Below are positions 56,301-64,000 of a DNA stretch of 64,000 nucleotides, in pieces; positions within the stretch are counted from its first letter, which is position 1, and each line of letters opens with the position of its first letter. The position numbers and the translations under genes are program-made. The stretch is from Buxus sempervirens. Lineage: Eukaryota; Streptophyta; Magnoliopsida; Buxales; Buxaceae. The stretch is taken from positions 38,366,392 through 38,430,391 of the forward strand of contig OX387190.1 of assembly GCA_947561395.2 (NCBI GenBank), given 5' to 3'. The notes beneath the pieces were generated by a model. It did no database searches, had not been told where the DNA came from, and saw only the letters and a list, made by a program, of their open reading frames with translations.

Positions 56301-56648
56301 AAAAGTGGCTTTTTACTACCTCTACCCTTCAATATGACTGTTATTTTGCAGTTGGAAGGGTAGAAAAGGTCTTTTTATCATCAATTACAACTATATCCCC
56401 CCAATATAGTTGTTATATGGCTGTTGGGGGGGTAAAATAGGCATAAAAATGGCTAAAAGCCACTTGTATGGAGGGCGCGTGCCCAGCGGGCCGGCGCGCG
56501 GGCCAGCGCGGGCCCGGGCTGGCACGCGGGCCCGCGTGCCGCATGCCCTGGCGGGCCGTGCCCAAACGGGCCGTGCCCCCAGGGCCAGGCCCGTGGCGTG
56601 CCCGGGCCGTGCCGGGCTCGGGCCGGCACGGCCCGTTGCTCATGCCTA
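53348..56648 (-). mobile_element. Complete hAT DNA transposon (3301 bp)
   Basis: The element begins TAGGGGTGC and ends GCATGCCTA at 56648 (inverted, TAGGCATGC). It is flanked by the perfect 8-bp duplication GTTTTATC (53340-53347 and 56649-56656). Both subterminal zones are strikingly GC-rich with repeated CGGGCCGGC/GGCACGGCC words, in contrast to the AT-rich centre. A full-length transposase frame lies inside on the minus strand. An intact frame and perfect target duplication suggest a young, possibly mobile, autonomous copy. Confidence 0.88.
53864..55927 (-). CDS. hAT transposase (687 residues)
   Basis: A single uninterrupted frame starts at the ATG at 55927 (MDPRYPMFFDTEE). Residues about 70-115 hold a BED-type zinc finger (CNHCKKQF...HLNRHLQKC). 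The RNase H-like core shows LTSDIWTSRQ with the first catalytic Asp, ALDNASANN with the second, and HVRCACHILNLVVQDGL. After the inserted helical region, the C-terminal hAT dimerisation region shows STVASESAFSAGGRTVDDYRS (catalytic Glu in SESAFS) and ACVSLTDWL. The domains match the plant RICESLEEPER/Ac-type hAT transposases in order and length. It cuts and pastes the element by binding its ends in the nucleus. No stop or frameshift is seen, so it may be active. Confidence 0.92.
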   Translation of the reverse strand: MDPRYPMFFDTEEREYLRPLSDPVFSDDITQPQYNDPPIQGLETEFPSQDMGSSSLPPRSTKRSRTSSVWLNFTIESVGSEEKAVCNHCKKQFSCKGKGGTGHLNRHLQKCLPKHGQIDPRQTQISTSSVAISNFIFNQEETRLEIVKWVIQEELPFRLIDSKRFHRLLTKYLAPQFKPFSRHTLRKDAIKLYGKMKTALIETLSNSTFKIALTSDIWTSRQQISYLAITAHYIDENWNMEKRIITFEPLDASHTGINISNAISRNLRNYKIHNKIMALALDNASANNVAVGILRQQLNLNIDGSLFHVRCACHILNLVVQDGLKIVQHHLINIRDAVRFIKQSSTTAREFKYYCETLGKQYKKITLDVEHRWNSTYIMLEAALGLKQEITIFYKSKMPESDLEDLDWQIAEILRDFLKVFYDATRYLSVVYYLTSSSIITCLYQISICFKQYRDVPIAKEIILAMEIKILKYWQEMPNLYCLATTMDPRIKLGVEDLIDGINENMNSTFQIDIRKIRNLLERLFCEYDTSSSIQSHTRTQQTLPNNSAWNFLSGRRKGKQPASSSGGSSELMIFLESPPMSFNTIEEHNAFNILTWWKQNQVNYPVLSAMARDLLTVPVSTVASESAFSAGGRTVDDYRSRLTPEMVQACVSLTDWLRAELREQEYEDDQLAGDFDDLNIDFSQLE

Positions 56649-56656
56649 GTTTTATC

Positions 56657-56715
56657 TATATATAGTGCTTGGGCCATGCCGTGCCATGGGCGGCCCTGCC
56701 CGGCCCGTTTGATGT
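56657..56715. repeat. Leftover hAT-like GC-rich end beside the complete element
   Basis: Outside the right target duplication the sequence 'gccatgccgtgccatgggcgg' to 'gcccgtttgatgtcccta' again looks like a hAT subterminal zone ending TCCCTA. It may be the end of an older hAT copy into which the complete one inserted. No matching left end is seen. Confidence 0.35.
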
Positions 56716-57222
56716 CCCTATACTAGTGCATGATTTTGGGTCTAGAAGGGATGGATATCAAGCCATAATATGGAAAATCAAGTTTTTTTTTTTTTTTTTT
56801 GTTACGTGGTGGACAAATCAGGATATCTCGTTAATTGTAAAGGAAGTAGCTATAAGTTATCATGTTCCTAGAATATGTTTTTGGAATATATGAAATCAAA
56901 AAATACGTAGAATATGTTTTTGGAATATATGAAATAAAAAATTACATTATGGAGTCAAAGTTATTTTGTGGTCTAATAATGTATTTTTGTTCATAAAAAA
57001 TGAAAAAAAAAGAAGAACCGGAATGACAAACAAAAATTTTAATAATTGTATTCAAATACAACTAAATCCGATTATCGTCCAACCCCGCTTACAACAAGTT
57101 ATGATCGGTTACCTTAAATTAAAAAAAAATCAATCAAGCTCTTTATACTGAATTTTTTAATTTTTGCAGACTAATCAAAGTCCCTACTTCATAATTGACT
57201 ACACAATATTTCACAATGCAAG

Positions 57223-58140
57223 AGGCGATTGAGGAGTTCGAGGCAAGCGTTTGAGTGTTTGAAGCAGTCATCATCCCTAGCTTGTGATCTGGTTTTGCCC
57301 TTTCTCCTTCTGCTAAGCCCATCATCTCCGGTGATTCTTGTCCAAATCACACTCTCGTTTTCTCCTTGTGGTATTCTTCTATCATTGCTGTCTCCTTGTG
57401 GCATCTGAATCGACCTCTCGTTTTCCTTTGGAAGGAGTTTGAAGACCTGCCTGTGGTGTCTAGATTTTTTGTGTTCCTTGGGGATAGTATGAATCAGGTG
57501 GAGTTGCTTCATTTTGATCTTAATGCAAATGGAATCGGTTGAAGACAAATCTGATGATCTAGAAGGGAATGACAGTGGGGGGTTACCACTGGTTTTCTCT
57601 GGTGGGAAAGCCGGTTTCGGTTACCCCTTTACTGGTTTTGTTTTTATTTCTTAGTGTTAGTTTATCTTTTCCTATCTGTTTATCTTGTGTTTGGGCATGC
57701 CAGTAGTGTGTTGATGTTTTTTGTTGTCATTGATAATGGTTGTTATGGTTGGTGCAGGGTTGCCATACTCAACCCCCATCTCCTATGTTTCTTTGCATGG
57801 CAAAGGTCCGATTTGCCAGTTCTTCATCCACTTTTCATCACATCGCCGTTGTCGATGTTTTCCTCCCTTCTGTTGGGAGTTCTTTCTTTAATCCGCTTAG
57901 GTGCGGACCCATTGTTAGAATCTACTGTTGGTTTCCAGCCGGTTCTTGTGGCTCCTGCCGCAGTTTTGACATTTTTCTTTCGAGATGTAGTTGATCGGGT
58001 TACTGATATAGTGGTTCTGTTCTTAAATTTCTTGTTGTTTCAATAATCCTCTTGTATATTTTGGCAGGTTGATGGTGTCTTTGTAAATTTGGCTTTTGTT
58101 AATGGATATATGTAGGCCTTTCATAAAAAAAAAACAAAGG
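57223..58140 (+). mobile_element. 5'-truncated LINE insertion with target duplication
   Basis: The segment ends with a LINE-like 3' tail ('ggcttttgttaatggatata', 'tgtaggcc', then an A-run at about 58124-58134). It is bracketed by a 15-bp duplication, ATTTCACAATGCAAG at 57208-57222 and ATTTCACGATGCAAG at 58141-58155, with one mismatch. That is the signature of target-primed reverse transcription. Frames inside (for example 57654-58046) are not recognisable as intact reverse transcriptase. Confidence 0.75.
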
Positions 58141-58163
58141 ATTTCACGATGCAAGGCTAGAAC

Positions 58164-58714
58164 TAGGGCTGGCAATGGGTCGAATACGGTACAGATCTGT
58201 CATGATCCGAATCCGAACCGAAAATAAAAATCCGATATCCGAATTCGATTCGAAATCCGACGGATCTTTTATATGTGAATCCGAATTCGAAACCGAATTT
58301 ATATACTGTATCCGAATTCGAAATTCGACCGAATAAATAACCGAAATCCGAATTCGATCCGAATTAGATCCGATTTGAACTTAGAATTCAAAAGTCAAGT
58401 TTAACTATTAAAGCAAATTTTAATTATCAATACTAACGAGCCATATAAATATTAAAGCAAGATATGAATAAGGATAGTTCAACCATAGTTTATACAAAGT
58501 TTACCAATGATTTAATGAAAAGTATATGTTGATTTCGGTTCGGATCTTTTTCGGATCGGATATGGACAGATTCGGATTCGGATCCGAATTCGGTCGGATC
58601 CGAAATCCGATATTCGTATTCGAACCACGGATCTATATTTTCGGATCGGATTCGGGATTTTCGGATCGGATTCGGGTCGGATTCGGATATATATCCGACC
58701 CATTGCCAGCCCTA
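58164..58714. mobile_element. hAT-type MITE (551 bp, TCCGAATTC-rich)
   Basis: The ends TAGGGCTGGCAATGGGTCG and CGACCCATTGCCAGCCCTA (with a one-base difference near the inner side) are perfect terminal inverted repeats. The perfect 8-bp duplication GCTAGAAC flanks them (58156-58163 and 58715-58722). The body is a dense array of GGATTCGGATC/GATCCGAATCC words. It inserted immediately after the LINE target duplication. Degenerate relatives lie after PLT-2 and PLT-4. Confidence 0.92.
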
Positions 58715-58722
58715 GCTAGAAC

Positions 58723-59567
58723 ACGTGACAGGAATCCAGTGGGTTAATGCGGATTGACCCATAAATTAAACCAGTGTTAAGATCGGTCCAAATCTTGCGA
58801 GGATAAGATAAGCTCCCCGGCGCCCGGCGCTGGAGTTGCCTTTCTGGATGGCAATTTGGTTATTAGTAAGAGCATCTCCAGCAACCCCGATATTCACGCC
58901 GACGTTTCACGCATCGGACAAGGCGAGATTTGACGAGATAGAGATAATATTCAGTTTCTCATCTTCATCTCCCGCTAAGTTTCAGTCCATCTCAAAAACA
59001 AACACATCTACACCAATCCCAACCGCACATTACTCCACGTCATCGATCCGTTCTTCCTCATCCAACGTTTCCTAAATATATCTTCCGTCGTCGGATAAGA
59101 CGAAATCTCTCCAACCACCGTGACAAGGGGTTGGGCATGACCCGAATCCTAACCTGGCGACGATACGATCCGAATTAGGATCCTCACCTCGACGGTAGCG
59201 GTTTAGCTCCACCCTGAGACCTAGGTAGCAGACAATAGCCAATAACAAGAGGAATTATAAATTGCCGTTAGTGTTGGGATAGGAGCAGAGAAGCTTAGGT
59301 TTCATCTTGTAAAGATGAGCAGGACTACGAAACCACCTCTTAACCTGAAATTTAGGGTTTAAGTTCTTCAGAAGAAGGTTTCTTGGTTATTATTTATCGA
59401 ATCTAGGTCGGTTAGGTCAATATTTCTTCTGTTTTTTTGTTTTGTGGATGGGCTGAAACGGTTTGTGTGTTGCAGAAAAGGGGATAGATTACTGTTAGGG
59501 TTTGTGTGCTTTCCATTTTGTCTTTTGATTCCTAATAATTGCTGTAAAATCTAGGGTGTCTCTTTTG
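58723..59567. other. ANP32 promoter and 5' UTR region
   Basis: The region becomes GC-richer towards the gene. The sequence near 59270-59350 (aagcttaggtttcatcttg) is probably transcribed leader. A 5' UTR intron ending at TTGCAG (about 59476) is possible. No other gene is seen. Confidence 0.4.
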
Positions 59568-62400
59568 ATGGACGAGGGGGGTTGGGAGAGAGCGGTGGAG
59601 ACAGCAGTTGATGGCCAGACTAACGTTGCTTCGGCTCGTTCTTTGACCCTAGATGGGGCAGTGAAGTGCGTTCAGGGTCATCTCCCTCCTCCAAGCCTGC
59701 TGGAGAAATTTCAGGGCCTCGAGCAACTTTCCATTGCAAATGTTGGCGTGTCATCTCTGGAGAAATTCCCGCGCCTTCCTAACCTCCAGAAGCTTATACT
59801 CTCTGATAATCGAATTTCTGGCGGTCTAGAATTCCTTGTTGAAGCGGGCTTGGATTCGCTGCGGGATCTCGACCTATCAAATAACCGAATCCAATACCTT
59901 GAGGATCTCGTACCCCTCGCACAACTCAAGCTTGTTTCGCTCGATCTCTATGAGTGTCCTGTTACGCGGATCAAAGATTATCGATCTAGGGTTTTTGGCC
60001 TGATCAAGTCACTGAAGTACTTGGACAAGATGGATGTCGATGAAAATGAGCGTCCTGAGTCAGATGATGAGGAGGAGGACGACGAGGAAGACGAAGAAGA
60101 GGATGACCCTGGGAGTGGAGAAATTTACGGCGAAGATCGCTCGGGTAAGGTGATTAATGGGGCAAGTGCTGGTGGAGACGATATACTTGACGTTGACGAG
60201 GATGAGGAAAGCGATGCGGAGGACGAGGAGACAGAAACTTCAAAATTGCCTAATGGATCTAATCGGGAGTTGCAGAACCACTCTAATGGTTTTCAGGCTG
60301 CTTTGGACGGAGAAGAAGAAGAGGATGTTGAAGATGAAGAAGACAATGATTTGGGGGAGGAGATTGATGAAGAGGAGGATGTTGTTGAGGTTCATGAGAT
60401 TATGGATAGCGATGATGATGAAGATGGGGTTGAAGTAGATGATGATGAGGAAGATGAAGAGGAGGTTGAAGATGAAGAGGATGATGCGGTACCGTTGAGT
60501 GTGGGCCGGCACTTGATGAGTGCGGAAGGAGAGATTGATGGGCACGAGCATGGGGAGGAAGATGAGAATGGGGAGATCGGGGAGGAGGAAGATCAGGATG
60601 TTGAAGAAGTTGGAGAATATGATGAAGATGATGGTGATGATGAGGTGACTTCCCATTCTTCTCATCTTGGAAGATTATCCTTTTTGTTTAGATGATATCA
60701 CTGTTGTTCTTGCATGTTTAATCAGTTTAATATCTGTCTGCACAACTTTAATTTGCGGTTTTTGGCCTCTTAGATAATCTTGCGTTATGATCATTGTTTG
60801 CTGTTATATTGTTTTTTTTTTCAGGGTATTATCAATGTTCAAATGATAATATAAAATCCTGCTTTTAATATTTGGAAACATTATGGATGCTATAGCTGCG
60901 CAGTGCTCGTCATTGATTTCCATTTCTAGATCGAATTTTTCGTGGCGTAAAGTGATTACTTGACTGCTCTGATGTTATATTATTCATTATCTGTCTTATT
61001 GTTCTTTAAACAGATGGTTGATGACAAATTTCAAACTAGATGGACATGGTTTAGATTCTAGACCGCAATCATCTTTTTAGGACATTTCCGTCTAGATGGA
61101 GGTCAAACACTCGCTTTGGGGCATATTTAGTCCCTTATAATGGTCGAACCTTCATGTTACATCTGGAAAATAGTATATGTACTAATTGATGGTACTTCTG
61201 CTATTTCTTGTTTAATGTCCTCTAGCATGTTTATCATGATACTCCTGAAATTTCTGCTTTTGTAAATTGACTAAAAGAATGTGCATCTTTGAAATGTTAT
61301 TTTTGTTGGAGGTTATGGGCCGGTAGGTTTGGTGCTATCTCCGTTGCCTTGGTATTAGCTGGTTAAAGCATTAAGCAAATTATTGAAAATGGTGCTATCT
61401 TTTTATTATATCAGATTGCTTTTTCTACTATATTCTATTATACTTGTTTTGTGATGCATAGTTAATAACTTGGTTTATAATTTTTTCAAGGGGAAAAAAC
61501 ATAGTACTGGACCCATGAACATACAGAGCTTCATAGGATATTAATGTGATGGATAGTCCAATATATGCATGTACATTCTAGATTTCAATTCTGGTGGATC
61601 ATTAACGAGGCTATTAATTTTGTGTGGCATTCTGAAAGGTTGCTAGATACACTCTTCTAGAGGTTTTTTTAGATTTCTGGGTGTGGGTCTATGTAAATAT
61701 GGAAGCCAGACAGTGAGGGACTGTCACTCGGTGTGATGCTAAAAATGTTAGATGCAAGCTTGTTACACTAGGTTATGGCCTTAAGAGGGAGGTGGAGATT
61801 GTTATTTTGCATTTTCTGATAACTTTGGATGCAGTTCAATAGCTGCCTTGAACATTTAGCAGATTTAGAAATTTGTGTTGTTCTTGTTCTTGTTTGGTGC
61901 TTGTCTGTGTTTAACAAGTTGACTTGATCATAGATTAAGATGGCATGATTATGTGGTTGGAAAATTTTGTAGATGTGGGATCAAATGTTAGGTTGGTTGT
62001 CATGTTATGCATGTGTATTTGGGAACTTCCAAATTTCAATTTGGGGCTTTTATTTCAGGTGTCTTTTATCTTGGATATAATTTTTTACTGTTTCAATATA
62101 TTGGATTGCCCTTGATAATTTTGATAATGGCAGGAAGAAGATTGCAGTGCAGATTACCTGGTTAGGCCTGTTGTGCCATCCCAAGAAGATGCTGGAGGCA
62201 GTGATTTGGAAGCAGGTAATGAAGACGAAAATGATGAAGAGGAAGATGTGGAAGATGAAGAAGTGCTTCCAGATAAAGTGCAGTTGCAGTCGTCCTCTTT
62301 GCAGCCCAAGAGAAAGAGAGATGATGATGATGATGATGGCAGTGATGGTGGCGGTGGTGACTGTGTTGAGGAGGAGGGGAAGTCGTCAAGGCACCATTGA
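59568..62400 (+). CDS. Acidic leucine-rich nuclear phosphoprotein 32-like (ANP32, two exons)
   Basis: Exons 59568-60644 and 62134-62400 flank a 1489-bp phase-0 GT-AG intron and encode 447 residues. The N-terminus has leucine-rich repeats (LEQLSIANVGVSSLEKFPRL, LQKLILSDNRISGGLEFL, LRDLDLSNNRIQYLEDL, LVSLDLYECPVT). The LRR cap follows (YRSRVFGLIKSLKYLD, to about residue 165). The rest is a very long Asp/Glu-rich tail with VVEVHEIMDSDDDED, ending with the basic motif PKRKRDDDDDDG, a likely nuclear signal. The family is the plant ANP32-related proteins, histone-binding/chaperone-type nuclear proteins. The animal members also bind PP2A. The first ATG in frame was used (MDEGGWERAVE). Acidic GAT/GAG repeats make the tail prone to length change. 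Confidence 0.9.
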
Positions 62401-64000
62401 GGCATTCATGTCTGCTTATGACAAGTTGATGGGAGGGCACAAGTCGGTGGTGTCTAATGGTTTAAGTTTAACAGACTCTTTGGGGATATAGACTGTGACT
62501 GTGGACAAATATTGTGAAATACAATCGACCGTTGGTACGAATGTTTGAAATGTCGTTGGTGTCTTGTCGTACATGGCATTCCTTTGCATAGGTTATTCAA
62601 ATGGTGGTTGCCCGGGGTTCGGGTTCCTTCCCCCTTCTAAAATGTTGGTTTTAGAAAATGGGATTGGGAGTCAAGGGGGGGAAAAGATGGCCTTCCATCT
62701 CCCATTTTGCGGGTCGGGGATCGAAGTGTACGAGCGGGAACTGGGGGTACCCGTTGTCCAGTAGACGCAGAGTCACGTGACGGGATATTCAGTTTCAAGC
62801 ATTTTTATCATTTCGAGTGTTATGAATTACGCGGGGCGGGGGGGTTCGAAGATGTGCTCTTATCGTTTGCTTTTGGGTTGGATGATATTAGTTGGTCAGA
62901 ACTGGGAGGAAGATAGGGAATCGGAGAGAGGACGCCAACGCTTTAAGCTCACGTGGGGTCCTGTATACTTTTAATCTTCCAACCAATGGCAGGAGTCCAC
63001 ATGGAACAGTCCCGGAGGGTGCGTGGCACAAAGTCATTGATTGCTACGAAGGAGCAGGTATTGTGTCTTAAACTTAATTGTAGAAAAATATTTGCCGGGC
63101 TACCAGCGCCGGTTGTGGTTTATTCCGTGTTTTGTGTCGTATTTGCAGTTTGAAAGGAAGCGCAGAACGGGGGCCCACGTTGCGAGCCTGACCGCAGAAT
63201 TTTGTGGTGCTGCCGTCAGCAAACCCTTTTCTGATCACATAATTTTTTATTTTTATTATTCGTTCGCTGTGACGGAGCGAGTGGTGTGGACCACCAATTC
63301 ATAGGTTCCTCTGATTGGTCGTCGATACTTGAAGACACGGAATAACATTGATCCATTGGCTATCCGAAATTCTTGGCAGATCAGCTTCAGCTGATGGTTG
63401 GGTTTATACGCGGTTTATGCATCTTTATCGGTTCCTCTCTCTTAATATTATTAATTTTTGCCTTTCTTTTTTGTTTTTCCTTTTCTCTTTTTTCTCCTTT
63501 GTCAAATGGATTTATTTACCCTAGGGGAGGGTTCCCCTTCATTTATGTAATTGCATATATTTTGCACGAATTACACAGTTATATTTGGTTACTATAATAA
63601 ATTTAATTTAAGACCTTGTAAAGGATATAAGCTTTTTATTTTTAATATATTCAGTTCTGATTTGACATTTTAAGTAAATAGATATTTATATTATATGTAC
63701 GAAATGAGGTTACGCAGAAAACGTAGGAAGACCAAACAACCTTCCCATACGTGGACTGGCGCGGACCGTACCTGCTCTTATGTAGAATGGTGATGGATGA
63801 CTCACCCCATCACCTGGCGCACGTTAGTCTGGCCACTGCCGCTGGCTAGTTTCTTAACCCGGAAGGCCAAAGATGAGTGATTGACTGCCCGGATTCGTCT
63901 GGTGCATGTTTGTGTGCTTTGGTCGAATCCGAAATACAAAAGGGCGCATACACACAAAACCCACGGTATGGATAAGAAGACGGAACGGTACCAGTTTTCC
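62401..64000. other. 3' flank of ANP32 and right edge, no gene seen
   Basis: 62401-62560 is probably ANP32 3' UTR. Beyond it the sequence has higher GC than average up to about 63300, then turns T-rich. No frame resembles a conserved protein. The last 300 bp could belong to the promoter of a gene beyond the window. Confidence 0.4.

Noticed and set aside
56410-56677. Overlapping Arg/Ala/Gly-rich frames
   Set aside because: They arise from the GC-rich subterminal repeats of the hAT element.
57654-58046. 130-codon hydrophobic + strand frame
   Set aside because: It lies within a 5'-truncated LINE defined by a 15-bp target duplication and shows no intact domain.
58512-58747. Frames rich in Ile/Arg/Asp/Pro and Gly/Phe/Ser
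   Set aside because: Products of the repeated GGATTCGGATC words of a MITE.
61000-62133. Possible extra exon of the ANP32-like gene in its long intron
   Set aside because: No acidic or conserved frame there. Direct joining of 60644 to 62134 keeps frame and family character.

Overview
The window is nuclear DNA of a flowering plant. Its genes have spliceosomal GT-AG introns. It carries plant-only families: a polyol/monosaccharide transporter cluster, a plant-specific TFIIB-related protein (pBrp), a DUF1195 membrane protein and a MED32-type Mediator subunit. Intergenic DNA is dominated by plant transposons (Tekay/Del-like and Tat-like LTRs, hAT, PIF/Harbinger and L1-type LINE). The AT-rich background suggests a non-grass angiosperm, but species cannot be fixed from sequence alone.

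Left half (about 5.4-35 kb): a tandem cluster of four PLT genes, all on the + strand and all with one phase-1 intron after the first transmembrane start (LLGY-G|AT). PLT-1 (5537-7354) is the most diverged. PLT-2 (9119-10829), PLT-3 (21967-23697) and PLT-4 (33196-34913) are near-identical young copies that also share promoter and flanking DNA. PLT-3 has a 1-base deletion just inside exon 2 plus substitutions in family signature motifs, so it looks like a very young pseudogene. PLT-2 and PLT-4 look functional. The long spacers between PLT-2/PLT-3 and PLT-3/PLT-4 were enlarged by nested mobile elements, several of which I could delimit with exact target-site duplications.

Right half (about 36-62.5 kb): single-copy housekeeping genes. 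MED32 (+) converges on an F-box gene (-). The F-box gene diverges from a three-exon DUF1195 gene (+). Then come a tRNA-Thr(AGU) (-), the three-exon pBrp gene (-) with a transposon-filled 4-kb first intron, a structurally intact hAT transposon with a full transposase reading frame, a truncated LINE, several hAT MITEs, and a two-exon ANP32-like acidic LRR nuclear protein gene (+).

Most notable: the one-base lesion in PLT-3; an in-frame TAG in pBrp followed by 74 further open codons; an intact hAT element with perfect 8-bp target duplication; 27/28-bp phased palindromes (GCCCGTA-N7-TACGGGC) inside a long LTR-like region; and a TGACGTAA promoter box kept in the three young PLT copies. I ran no alignments: family assignments rest on recognised motifs, and repeat pairings on reading the sequence by eye.
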